8,108 nt of DNA from JBGPBY01 sp041481485 (GTDB lineage Bacteria > Acidobacteriota > Terriglobia > 20CM-2-55-15), in NCBI GenBank assembly GCA_041481485.1, contig JBGPBY010000340.1, positions 1 through 8,108 on the forward strand, in the 5' to 3' direction. A program made the translations under genes and the position numbers. Below the pieces are notes generated by a model, which made no database searches, was not told where the DNA came from, and saw only the letters and a list, made by a program, of their open reading frames with translations. Positions 1-6,871 of this stretch are shown here, one piece after another; within the stretch, counting starts at the first letter, position 1, and every line of letters begins with the position of its first letter.

Positions 1-3
1 ACA

Positions 4-1851
4 ATGAGAAACTTCATGAATCGTAGAGAAGCTATCGCAGCGCTGGCCGCCACTGCGGCCCTGCCGTTGATGTCTGCCTGTCATATGGAACCTGTGAATA
101 CGACTCCCGCTGGCACAGCGCCCTCCGAAGCCGATGCGCTCAGACTGCTGGACGATGTGGCCAACCAATTTCTGAAGCTTGCTCCCGAGAGCGCGACCTC
201 GTTAGGTATCGACACCGGTGCCAGGGCGGCGCTTCGTTCTCAGCTTTCAGATCGATCGGCGGCGGGTCAACAGGCGCTTGCCAATCAACTTCGCAACGAT
301 CTACAACGGATCAACGCGTTCAACACGTCGTCGCTGTCTTTCGCAACCCGGACCAGCTTTGAGGTCGTTAAGAGTTCCTACTCGAGAGGTCTTGAAGGCT
401 TCGTTCTTCCCTACGGCGACGTCGCGGTCGGCGGTTGGCGAAACACGCCGTACGTTGTGATTCAAAACGTCGGCGCCTATCTGGACATCCCACGATTTCT
501 GGACAGCGATCATCCAATCGAAAACGCCGCTGATGCCGAAGCGTACCTGGCACGCCTCCAGTCGTATCCCAAACAACTCGACGGCGAACTTGGACGTATT
601 CAAGCAGCGCGCTCTGCGGGGCTCGTGCCGCCGGCCTTTCTGATCGACAAAGCGATGTCTCAGATCGCGCTGTCCATCAAGAACGCTCACGAAGGCGGCT
701 CGATTGTGGAGTCGATTGCGCGGCGAACAAAGACCATTCCCGGCGATTGGTCCGGACGTGCGAAAAAGATTGCAATGCAGGATGTCGCTCCCCGGTTGGA
801 ACGACAGCTCGAAGAACTGAAAGCACAACGCGCCGCCGCGAACGATGACGCCGGCATGTGGTCGCGTCCGCACGGTGACGAGTATTACGCCTGGGCTCTC
901 AAGGCCTCGACCACCACCAGCTTGTCACCGGACGAACTTCATGAAATGGGCCGCAGCGAATTGGAAAAGCTACATGCCCGAATGGATGAGATTCTCAGGA
1001 AGCTCGGCTATACACAGGGAAGCACCGGTGATCGCATGAAAGCGCTCGCCAAAGATCCGCGCTACAAGTTCTCCGAAGGCGATAAAGGCCGCGCCGAAAT
1101 CATGGCGTACATTCAACAGAAGCTCGACTGGGTTAAAGCGCAGATGCCCCGCGCGTTTAACAAGATCGTAACTCCCAACATGGAAGTGAAGCGTCTGCCG
1201 CCCGAGGAAGAGCCCGGCGCTCCGGCAGCGTATGGGGGCGCGGGGTCAATTGACGGAAAGATTCCCGGTCGATTCTGGATTAATCTGCGAACGGCAGATC
1301 TCCACAGCAAGTACAGCCTCGCCGATCTCGCTTTCCACGAATCGATTCCAGGCCATATCTGGCAGGGCGAATACACTCATGGCATGCCGCTGATTCGGCA
1401 ATTGCTGGCGTTCAACGCTTATTCCGAAGGATGGGGACTATACGCCGAGCAACTCGCGGATGAACTCGGCGCCTATGACAACGATCTGGTGGGGCGCGTC
1501 GGCTATCTGCAGTCGATTGCGTTCCGAGCGTGCCGCCTCGTCGTGGATACCGGCATTCACGCGAAGAAATGGACGCGCGGCCAGGGCGTCAAATTCTTCG
1601 TCGATGTGAACGGATCGAATCCACTCGAAGTGGCAAGTGAAGTCGATCGTTACTGCTCGTGGCCGGGGCAGGCGTGCGGCTACAAGGTCGGACTTAGCGA
1701 AATCAATCGCCAGCGCGAACTCGCACAAAAGGCCCTCGGCTCAAAGTACGACCTGAAGGGCTTCGACGACACAGTGGTTCTCGGCGGGAACGTCCCTCTG
1801 GATGTGCTCGCGAAAAACGTCGACGAGTACATCAAGTCGAACAAAGCATGA
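4..1851 (+). CDS. DUF885 family putative metallopeptidase, exported lipoprotein
   Basis: A 615-residue protein of the DUF885 family, whose members are predicted zinc-dependent peptidases but are mostly uncharacterised. The family hallmarks are visible: HESIPGH at residues 445-451 and the SEGWGLYAE segment at 474-482, which together probably supply the metal and catalytic ligands. The length is normal for the family. The N-terminus carries a twin-arginine pair (RR at 7-8), a short hydrophobic stretch (about 10-22) and a lipobox-like LMSAC ending at C26. This suggests Tat or Sec export with lipid attachment at C26, although M at the -3 position is not ideal. ATG at 4 is used; ATG at 16 gives MNRREAIAAL, a more typical Tat leader start, and may be the true one. 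Only three bases precede position 4, so no ribosome binding site can be judged. Its substrate is unknown. The family call is firm; the export route is inferred. Confidence 0.9.
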   Translation: MRNFMNRREAIAALAATAALPLMSACHMEPVNTTPAGTAPSEADALRLLDDVANQFLKLAPESATSLGIDTGARAALRSQLSDRSAAGQQALANQLRNDLQRINAFNTSSLSFATRTSFEVVKSSYSRGLEGFVLPYGDVAVGGWRNTPYVVIQNVGAYLDIPRFLDSDHPIENAADAEAYLARLQSYPKQLDGELGRIQAARSAGLVPPAFLIDKAMSQIALSIKNAHEGGSIVESIARRTKTIPGDWSGRAKKIAMQDVAPRLERQLEELKAQRAAANDDAGMWSRPHGDEYYAWALKASTTTSLSPDELHEMGRSELEKLHARMDEILRKLGYTQGSTGDRMKALAKDPRYKFSEGDKGRAEIMAYIQQKLDWVKAQMPRAFNKIVTPNMEVKRLPPEEEPGAPAAYGGAGSIDGKIPGRFWINLRTADLHSKYSLADLAFHESIPGHIWQGEYTHGMPLIRQLLAFNAYSEGWGLYAEQLADELGAYDNDLVGRVGYLQSIAFRACRLVVDTGIHAKKWTRGQGVKFFVDVNGSNPLEVASEVDRYCSWPGQACGYKVGLSEINRQRELAQKALGSKYDLKGFDDTVVLGGNVPLDVLAKNVDEYIKSNKA

Positions 1852-1933
1852 ATACAACTCTCTCATTAAAAGACAGATCACTTTGGCCAATATACATTTT
1901 GTAATCCTCCGGGTGTTTCTATTTGTACACCCC

Positions 1934-2416
1934 TCATAAAAAAAAGTAAGCCCGTGGATCTGGGTCGTAAATCAAATTCCAAGATGCTTTCGCCGACCCA
2001 GGCTGATGAAAAATCTTTCCTAAGACATCTCTGGCTTTCTCATTGTCTGCGCCAACGGTAGCTCTGGGAAGGGTAGGATTTCGAAATTGAACAAAATCAG
2101 TCACGTTTAAAGGCTTAAGGATCAGATCCAAAGTGTCTTTCATACTGCGTTCTTGAGCTGGAAACCTAATTCTTTTTTCAAGTGGAGATGTCTGGGCAAC
2201 CAACCGGCCGGACTTGTCTTCAGCTCGAACTGGAATTATTGCACTTGTATTTCCCCGCCCACGCTGGCCGGAATCTGGCCCAGGTCCGCCCCTGACTCCT
2301 GCTGAATTTAGACCTTGTGGCTTCGCAACCAGACTCCAACCATTGAATAATGGGACGCTTACAATTAGGAGAAACACCAGAGACGAAAAGAAGGTTATTT
2401 TGATTTCTCTCGTCAT
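1934..2416 (-). CDS. Hypothetical exported protein with a possible STN-like domain
   Basis: I do not recognise this 160-residue protein by name. Residues 8-24 form a hydrophobic signal or anchor segment after a basic N-terminus (MTREIK). A low-complexity Gly/Pro/Arg-rich linker follows (about 33-75). Residues 79-160 alternate short strands and helices, with the KDTLDLILKPLNV and KARDVLGKIF segments resembling the short N-terminal (STN) domain of secretins and TonB-dependent receptors. That resemblance is a pattern judgement, not an established assignment. The start is well supported: AAGGAG lies 9 bases upstream of the ATG on the minus strand (plus-strand 2426-2431). The gene stands alone, convergent with the DUF885 gene and divergent from the toxin-antitoxin pair. 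Base composition is visibly more AT-rich than its neighbours. The frame ends just after a run of eight A (plus strand 1938-1945, read as FFL then stop), so a slip there would change the C-terminus. Confidence 0.6.
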   Translation of the reverse strand: MTREIKITFFSSLVFLLIVSVPLFNGWSLVAKPQGLNSAGVRGGPGPDSGQRGRGNTSAIIPVRAEDKSGRLVAQTSPLEKRIRFPAQERSMKDTLDLILKPLNVTDFVQFRNPTLPRATVGADNEKARDVLGKIFHQPGSAKASWNLIYDPDPRAYFFL

Positions 2417-2547
2417 GGTCTCGATCTCCTTAAGGATTTAGTCGGGCGACATTTTCCAATGTGTCCATCATTGTACTGTCAGGGTGGCACTTTAAAGCCG
2501 AATCGTCTTCCAGAACAGGCTAGCAGACCCTTTCTAAGCCTCCCCCC

Positions 2548-2596
2548 CGTACGTTCTATCCTAGCGTTGCGTACGTAGAGCCGTCCGGGTTAGAAT
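2548..2596 (+). promoter_or_regulatory. Candidate promoter and operator of the toxin-antitoxin pair
   Basis: TTGCGT (2567-2572) and TAGAAT (2591-2596) are spaced by 18 bases and resemble sigma-70 -35 and -10 boxes. They would start transcription about 2603, shortly before the ribosome binding site GGAGG at 2609-2613. The heptamer CGTACGT, containing the palindrome CGTACG, occurs at 2548-2554 and 2570-2576. The copies are 22 bases apart (about two helical turns), and the second overlaps the -35 box. This is a plausible operator for autorepression, as is common for type II antitoxins. Both assignments rest on sequence pattern only. Confidence 0.35.
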
Positions 2597-2618
2597 GAAG
2601 CCTATCCTGGAGGCCTTA

Positions 2619-2870
2619 ATGACGATTAGTGCAACCAAGCTTCGGTCCAATCTTTACCGTGTGATTGACGAGGTTATCCGGAAGGGTGTGCCGGTGGAGG
2701 TGGAGTTGCGCGGGCGGAAGGTGTTTATTGTGCCTGCGGAGCCTATCAATAAACTTACAAACCTTCCAAAGCGACCCGGTGTCATTGTCGGCGATCCCGC
2801 TCGACTTCCAAAAGTGAAAACCTTCGATCAGGAAAAGTGGCAAAAAAAGTGGGATAAACGATTCAAATGA
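2619..2870 (+). CDS. Phd/YefM-like antitoxin
   Basis: The antitoxin of a type II toxin-antitoxin pair, 83 residues from the chosen start. The N-terminal part (MTISATKLRSNLYRVIDEV, then VPVEVELRGRKVFIVPAEP) matches the Phd/YefM DNA-binding fold, in which 'I-x-A-T-x-L-R-x-N-L' opens the first helix and the 'V-E-V-E-L-R-G-R-K-V' strands follow. The basic, Trp- and Lys-rich tail (EKWQKKWDKRFK) probably wraps the toxin. The ATG at 2619 is preferred because GGAGG (2609-2613) sits 5 bases upstream; the upstream in-frame ATG at 2595 overlaps the candidate -10 box. The stop overlaps the toxin start (ATGA), so the two are co-translated. It should neutralise the PIN toxin and bind its own promoter. It could also be called VapB-like by partnership, but the fold seen is Phd/YefM. 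Confidence 0.82.
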   Translation: MTISATKLRSNLYRVIDEVIRKGVPVEVELRGRKVFIVPAEPINKLTNLPKRPGVIVGDPARLPKVKTFDQEKWQKKWDKRFK

Positions 2871-3244
2871 GCGCGTATCTCGACACTCATGTGGCGCTCT
2901 GGCTTTACGCCGGCGAAACAGCGCGCATAAGCAGGAAGGCAGCCTCCGTGATCAACCGCGAGGGGGTGCTCGCGAGCCCCTTCGTATTGCTGGAGCTTCA
3001 GTATCTCCACGAAATCGGACGTCTGACGGCGAGCCCGCATGCCGTTGTTGGGGAATTGAAGAGGCGTATCGGACTGTCCATGCCTGACCGTTCCTTCGAA
3101 GCGATTACCGGACAGGCATTGGAGCTGGTCTGGACCCGTGACGTTTTCGATCGCGTTATTGTTGCACAAGCTGCACTGGATGGAGCGCCGCTGGTGACAA
3201 CCGACAGAACGATTCTTAAGCATTATCCGAAAGCAGTATGGTGA
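2867..3244 (+). CDS. VapC-like PIN-domain ribonuclease toxin
   Basis: A 125-residue PIN-domain protein, the usual size of VapC toxins, which are magnesium-dependent endoribonucleases that cut tRNA or rRNA and stop growth when free of antitoxin. The four expected acidic residues are present: D6 in YLDTHVALW, E43 in LLELQYLHEIGR, D95 in RDVFDRVIVAQA, and D113 in LVTTDRTIL. The active site therefore looks intact. The ATG overlaps the antitoxin stop by four bases, which keeps toxin translation dependent on antitoxin translation. The combination of a Phd/YefM antitoxin with this PIN subgroup (DTHVALW) is common. Its RNA target cannot be read from the sequence. Confidence 0.9.
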   Translation: MSAYLDTHVALWLYAGETARISRKAASVINREGVLASPFVLLELQYLHEIGRLTASPHAVVGELKRRIGLSMPDRSFEAITGQALELVWTRDVFDRVIVAQAALDGAPLVTTDRTILKHYPKAVW

Positions 3245-3437
3245 TGATTTCAGGACAGTGGTTTTGGCGCAAGCCGGAGCTGAACGGCCGCGCGAGGTGC
3301 GACATCAACCATCTGGCCACCGGCTCGCGATATCCTCCCGTTCGATGCGCTTCAGGCGGACGCGATTGTCTTCCTGAAGCCTCTTAAATTCACCATTGAT
3401 CGAAAATAATCCCGAAAAACAACTGTTCCAGGGCGAA
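3245..3437. other. Intergenic gap without recognisable gene
   Basis: This stretch lies between the toxin gene and the convergent DinB-like gene. I see no convincing coding frame, RNA gene, repeat or T-tailed hairpin terminator. It may be degraded sequence, but nothing in it supports a specific origin. Confidence 0.5.
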
Positions 3438-3941
3438 CTAGGAAGTTACCGCGATTGCAATAGGCTGCAAAGGCAGCGGACCGCTTGAAGTGGCACTACC
3501 AGTCATGGCGCGGCGCAAATAGCCGGCTTGTCCGAGATGAAATCCGGCATGCACACACAAATGCAGCAGGAGCTGGTCGGTCCTGAATTTCATAGGCCCG
3601 ACGGCTTCGGGATACTCCGAATCCAGCATGGCTTCCGAGATTTTCGGAAGTACCGTGCGCACGACATCTTCGGCCCGATCCAATTCCGAAAGAATTTCGG
3701 CAAGCGTCCCCGATCTCCGGGAAAACTCAACATCGCGGCGACGGATGTATTTCGTTCCGCCGAGAACCGCTCCAACATAATGCTGCAGATTTCCGGCCAC
3801 ATGAATCGCAAGATTCGCAGCGGAATTTGTGATGCCGGGTACGACCCTCCAAAGACTCTCCTCGTCGGGAAACAACTTAAGTTCGCGGCGAAATCCGTCC
3901 AGTTCTCGAATCAGTAAAGGGATGATGCTACTCGCGTTCAT
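3438..3941 (-). CDS. DinB-like four-helix-bundle protein
   Basis: A 167-residue protein of the DinB/YfiT superfamily, whose members are cytoplasmic metal-binding four-helix bundles; some act as thiol-dependent S-transferases and many have no known role. The typical metal triad is seen: H47 in NLAIHVAGNLQHYVGAV, and H131 and H135 in HLCVHAGFHLGQAGYLRR. The opening LIRELDGFRRELKLFPDEESLW and the 'PGITNSAANLAIH' segment also match the family pattern. The length is typical. The ATG at 3939-3941 has no clear Shine-Dalgarno sequence on the minus strand (TTTCCTCAT precedes it), so initiation may be weak or leaderless. It is transcribed away from the sigma factor gene, with which it shares the 149-base gap. 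The substrate is unknown, and the DinB name does not imply a role in DNA repair here. Confidence 0.85.
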   Translation of the reverse strand: MNASSIIPLLIRELDGFRRELKLFPDEESLWRVVPGITNSAANLAIHVAGNLQHYVGAVLGGTKYIRRRDVEFSRRSGTLAEILSELDRAEDVVRTVLPKISEAMLDSEYPEAVGPMKFRTDQLLLHLCVHAGFHLGQAGYLRRAMTGSATSSGPLPLQPIAIAVTS

Positions 3942-3951
3942 ATGAGGAAAT

Positions 3952-3979
3952 GTTCATTGTTCAATGTTCAATGTTCAAT
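3952..3979. repeat. Tandem heptamer GTTCAAT
   Basis: Three perfect tandem copies of GTTCAAT occupy 3959-3979, preceded by a one-mismatch copy, GTTCATT (3952-3958). The array begins 11 bases upstream of the DinB-like start codon, so it lies in the leader or promoter of that gene. It is a simple repeat prone to copy-number change; no function is evident. Confidence 0.85.
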
Positions 3980-4027
3980 TGTCATTTTTGGGTCGGCGGC
4001 CGCAAACCGGCGCCTGCATGGCAATCC

Positions 4028-4058
4028 GGAGTTTAAATGAACTTTTTCATTTCTTCTG
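4028..4058 (+). promoter_or_regulatory. Possible ECF-type promoter with internal hairpin
   Basis: A perfect inverted repeat, AAATGAA (4035-4041) and TTCATTT (4046-4052) around a CTTT loop, lies 38 bases before the sigma factor start. It is flanked on the left by GGAGTTT (4028-4034), which resembles an ECF -35 element (GGAACTT), and on the right by TTCTTCTG (4051-4058), a weak candidate -10 region. ECF sigma factors often transcribe their own operons, so this is where such a promoter could sit. The match is poor and the call is tentative; no good sigma-70 promoter was found in the gap either. Confidence 0.2.
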
Positions 4059-4090
4059 CAACGAATTGTGGGAATGGAGAGTAATAGTTA

Positions 4091-4762
4091 GTGAAAGGCC
4101 GGGAGTTCATGGATTACGCGTCAGACAATTCATCGCTTCTCAAGTCACTTCAGATGGTCCGGGTGCCCGACACGGAACTTTCCCCGGAGCACGAAGCGGT
4201 TGCCGAAATCGTACAACGCGCATTGACCGGAGACTCTTTGGCTTTCGAACAACTGATCGCTCGATATGAACGGCGCGTTATGACTGTATCGCTCCGGATA
4301 CTCGGAACTCGGGAAGACGCGCATGATGCCGCACAGGAAGTGTTTCTTCGAGTCTTCAAATACCTGCACCGTCTCGATCCCCGCAAGCCCATTGAGCCGT
4401 GGCTGATGCGCATAACGATCAACGTCTGCCGCGACATCGGACGCAAGCGGAAACATCATCAGAGTTCCTGTCCCGATTTTACCGAAGTGGATTCCATCGC
4501 AATGGCCCGCTCCGCCCAGAGCTGCCAGGACCCCCACGAAGGACTTGCAGAGCAGCAACAGCGGAATCTCGTTCGACAAGCTCTGGATTGCCTCTCCGAA
4601 GGAGAACGCATTGCCATCGTTTTGCGCGATGTTGAAGGATTGCCAACTTCAGAAGTTGCCGAGATCCTTCAAGCTCCTGAAGCGACAGTGCGGTCCCGCA
4701 TCAGCCGGGGACGGTTGAAGCTGAAGGAAGCCGTAGACCGACTGAGCCGGAGGACACTGTGA
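4091..4762 (+). CDS. ECF-family RNA polymerase sigma factor
   Basis: A 223-residue sigma-70-family factor of the extracytoplasmic function type, which directs RNA polymerase to a small regulon when released from its anti-sigma partner. Region 2 spans about residues 50-122: AFEQLIARYERRVMTVSLRI, then EDAHDAAQEVFLRVFKYL for core binding and -10 recognition, then the EPWLMRITINVCRDIGRKR helix. Region 4 spans about 164-216: LSEGERIAIVLRDVEGLPTSEVAEIL, then the recognition helix around EATVRSRISRGRLKLKE. Regions 1 and 3 are lacking, as expected. An N-terminal extension of about 45 residues is somewhat long for the class. The GTG at 4091 follows GGAGA (4076-4080) by 10 bases. An ATG at 4109 follows GGGAG (4101-4105) by only 3 bases and remains a possible start. 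The stop overlaps the next gene as GTGA, tying it to its likely anti-sigma factor. It is the first gene of the ccm operon here. Confidence 0.93.
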   Translation: MKGREFMDYASDNSSLLKSLQMVRVPDTELSPEHEAVAEIVQRALTGDSLAFEQLIARYERRVMTVSLRILGTREDAHDAAQEVFLRVFKYLHRLDPRKPIEPWLMRITINVCRDIGRKRKHHQSSCPDFTEVDSIAMARSAQSCQDPHEGLAEQQQRNLVRQALDCLSEGERIAIVLRDVEGLPTSEVAEILQAPEATVRSRISRGRLKLKEAVDRLSRRTL

Positions 4763-5619
4763 ACTGCACTTTCCAGCGCGACCTTCTGGCGCTTCACGTA
4801 TCGCAGGACCTCACACCGCGCGACAGCCGGATCGTCGCGGATCATATTCAACAGTGCGGCGAATGCCGGGATTTCCTGGATCAACTTTGCAGTCATCAAT
4901 CCGATCTCCGATCGTTTCGGGTGGATGCGGTGCAGACGTCGGATTTTTCTGCAGTGCGGCATGCTGTACTCACGCAAATCCGAAATTCGAACACATCGTG
5001 GCGCTGGCTCAGGATCGAGCGCTTCTTATTGCTTGGGTTTCGGCGCCGCGCCTTTGCATTCGCCAGTGTTGCCGTGGCTGCCATTGTGTCCGCAACTCTT
5101 TTTGCCGGGATGCGGCAGCCCGCTCCGAAGGTCCCGGAATCCTCGGCGGTGTTTGCCGCAAAAGACACTTTGATGCTTCCGGACAACTACCGGAATTGGG
5201 TGTTGCTGGGAAACTCCACCGCAACAAGCTCTGGATCGCCGCATTCGACCAACCCGGCGAGGGCCCGCAACGTCTATATGGATCGCCGGGGCTATCGCGA
5301 ATTCACCAGGACAGGAACAATGCCGGAAGGCGCCGTGCTAGTGCTCGAGCTGATCAATGGGCCGGGACAACATCCGGCTGCACTTGAAGCTTCAGTCAAG
5401 GACAGCCGATTCAAGGGTGGCTGGGGTTTCTTTGATTTCTCCGGAGCTGACGGCGGAATTCAATCTCAGGCGACAGCCATGCCGGATAACAATACGTGCC
5501 GGACCTGTCACGAGAAACGTGCACCATTCGATCACGTCTTCACGACCGTGCAGGAAATCCTGAAGACCGCAGCCAACAGTGGGGAAAACTCTCCTCGCTC
5601 GACCTTCGGAAAATGCTGA
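4759..5619 (+). CDS. Zinc-finger anti-sigma factor fused to a cytochrome P460-like domain
   Basis: A 286-residue composite protein. Residues 1-45 form a zf-HC2/ZAS-like anti-sigma domain with H29, C33 and C36 (HIQQCGEC) and C3 as probable fourth zinc ligand; such domains hold ECF sigma factors inactive in the cytoplasm. A linker follows, then one membrane span at about 98-117 after the basic RRR at 95-97, placing the remainder outside the membrane. Residues about 138-275 resemble cytochrome P460: LPDNYRNWVLLG, NVYMDRRGYREF, MPEGAVLVLEL, and the heme-attachment motif CRTCH at 247-251 followed by FDHVFTTVQEIL. P460 proteins carry a c-type heme with an extra protein cross-link and oxidise small nitrogen compounds. 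Whether this domain is catalytic or a sensor cannot be told. The GTG start overlaps the sigma stop by four bases, and the 3' end overlaps ccmA by seven. It is likely translated by coupling, because no strong ribosome binding site is seen. Domain calls are firm; the sensing role is inferred. Confidence 0.87.
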   Translation: MNCTFQRDLLALHVSQDLTPRDSRIVADHIQQCGECRDFLDQLCSHQSDLRSFRVDAVQTSDFSAVRHAVLTQIRNSNTSWRWLRIERFLLLGFRRRAFAFASVAVAAIVSATLFAGMRQPAPKVPESSAVFAAKDTLMLPDNYRNWVLLGNSTATSSGSPHSTNPARARNVYMDRRGYREFTRTGTMPEGAVLVLELINGPGQHPAALEASVKDSRFKGGWGFFDFSGADGGIQSQATAMPDNNTCRTCHEKRAPFDHVFTTVQEILKTAANSGENSPRSTFGKC

Positions 5620-6230
5620 CCGCGACGGAACTGGAGTGCGTGCGGGGCAATCGCACGGTATTTCAGGAACTCAGCTTTTCAGTAAGACCCGGCGAATGCC
5701 TGCAACTCACCGGACCCAACGGTAGCGGCAAGACCTCACTGATTCGCATCCTGTGCGGACTGATGGAACCATCACACGGAACAGTCTCATGGAAAAAATT
5801 AGATATTCGGCATCTGGCCGAAGACTATCGAACCTGCATCACGTATCTCGGCCACAGGCACGGCATTAAGGAAGAGCTCACTCCTCTGGAAAATCTTCAA
5901 ATCATTTGCGGTTTGAACGGAACGGAGATTTCGCGCAACCACGCAGTTCGCGCGCTCGAATATATGGGCCTGGCAAATCGCGAAACTGCATTTGCCAGAT
6001 TTCTGTCCGAGGGCCAACGGCGCCGGATTGCCCTGGCCCGTCTTGTATTCAACTCATCGGAGATCTGGCTTTTGGATGAAGTCCTGACAGCTCTGGATCG
6101 TGACGGAATGGAATCGGTGCAGGCGTTGATTGATGGACATCTGGCACGCGGCGGTATGGCGGTTGTTGCAACACATCATGGTCTCGGCCTTTCCCAGGGC
6201 CGATTTCAGCGAATCGAGCTTGCCGCATGA
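5613..6230 (+). CDS. ccmA: Heme exporter ATP-binding protein CcmA
   Basis: The ATPase subunit of the CcmABCDE complex, which powers release of heme-loaded CcmE from CcmC and CcmD during cytochrome c maturation. At 205 residues it is the usual CcmA size. ABC motifs are complete: Walker A GPNGSGKTS (34-42), signature LSEGQ (131-135), Walker B WLLDE with D155 and E156, and H-loop histidine in ATHH (188-189). The YLGHRHGIKEELTPLENL segment is typical of CcmA rather than of general ABC importers. The start is ATG 5613, overlapping the stop of the upstream gene by seven bases; the open frame extends further upstream but would run deep into the P460 gene. Only a weak GGA precedes the start, which suggests translational coupling. 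It acts in the cytoplasm on the CcmB membrane subunit. Confidence 0.93.
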   Translation: MLTATELECVRGNRTVFQELSFSVRPGECLQLTGPNGSGKTSLIRILCGLMEPSHGTVSWKKLDIRHLAEDYRTCITYLGHRHGIKEELTPLENLQIICGLNGTEISRNHAVRALEYMGLANRETAFARFLSEGQRRRIALARLVFNSSEIWLLDEVLTALDRDGMESVQALIDGHLARGGMAVVATHHGLGLSQGRFQRIELAA

Positions 6231-6871
6231 AGGCAAATCATGCAGTCATGTTTCGCTGGCTGATCAGGCGTGAAGTACTCCTGGCATGGAGGCGCAAAGC
6301 GGATCTTTTTTCCGCGCTGGCGTTCTACATCATCATCGTTAGTTTGTTTCCTCTCAGCATGGATCCCGATTCACGGTTATTGCGCTCGATTGCCGGCGGA
6401 GTGCTTTGGGTTTCTGCGTTGCTGGCTACAATGCTCGGATTCCATCGCATGTTTGCGAACGATTTTGCGGATGGCAGTCTCGATCAGCTGATTCTTACCC
6501 CTCAACCGTTGGTCCTTACGGTCATTGGAAAAACGGCAGCACAATTTCTCACAATTGGAATTTCTCTCATTCTGATTTCACCGCTGCTCGGGCTTCAGTA
6601 TGGATTGACTCCAAACGACACACGTCAATTGGCATGGTCCCTGCTTTTGGGCATTCCCGTTTTGATCCTGCTCAATGCGGTGGGCGCCGCTCTGACGTTA
6701 GGCGTTCATGGCGGAGGTTTGATCGCCGCGCTCATCGTATTGCCCCTTTGCGTTCCGTCGCTGGTGTTCGGAGCCGGCGGCAATGTTTCGCTCGTGGGAG
6801 CGGTTCTGGCCCCCACGCTGGTTTTTGCACCATGGGCCGCAGCGGCGGCAATACGGATTTCCCTGGGATGA
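6227..6871 (+). CDS. ccmB: Heme exporter membrane protein CcmB
   Basis: The membrane partner of CcmA, 214 residues, close to the usual 220. The N-terminal RWLIRREVLLAWRRKADL is a cytoplasmic amphipathic region, followed by about six hydrophobic spans (roughly 30-45, 54-72, 95-121, 133-158, 160-180 and 188-210). The conserved loop FADGSLDQLILTPQPL (from residue 80) corresponds to the CcmB family motif that precedes the third span. The ATG overlaps the ccmA stop (ATGA); a second ATG at 6248 is in frame and less likely. In the complex, CcmB and CcmA use ATP hydrolysis to free holo-CcmE; they are no longer thought to pump heme. Nothing is missing or broken. Confidence 0.92.
   Translation: MKANHAVMFRWLIRREVLLAWRRKADLFSALAFYIIIVSLFPLSMDPDSRLLRSIAGGVLWVSALLATMLGFHRMFANDFADGSLDQLILTPQPLVLTVIGKTAAQFLTIGISLILISPLLGLQYGLTPNDTRQLAWSLLLGIPVLILLNAVGAALTLGVHGGGLIAALIVLPLCVPSLVFGAGGNVSLVGAVLAPTLVFAPWAAAAAIRISLG

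Noticed and set aside
301..873. Long minus-strand open frame (190 codons) inside the DUF885 gene
   Set aside because: It is antisense to a gene with clear family motifs, and its translation has no recognisable domain or plausible start context.
1911..1932. Inverted repeat GGGTGT / ACACCC between two convergent genes
   Set aside because: The six-base stem has a ten-base loop and no T tract on the correct side in either direction, so it is not a convincing terminator.
2214..2441. Plus-strand frame of 75 codons opposite the STN-like gene
   Set aside because: The opposite strand has a good ribosome binding site and a signal segment; this frame has neither.
4145..4579. Minus-strand frame of 144 codons opposite the sigma factor
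   Set aside because: It mirrors the codon structure of the sigma gene and carries no domain signal.
5496..5612. Upstream extension of the ccmA frame
   Set aside because: It shadows the CRTCH region of the P460 gene; CcmA similarity begins at the ATG at 5613.
6406..6867. Upstream extension of the ccmC frame
   Set aside because: It overlaps ccmB in another frame, and the resulting 394 residues would be far longer than CcmC; the ATGA junction at 6868 gives the normal length.
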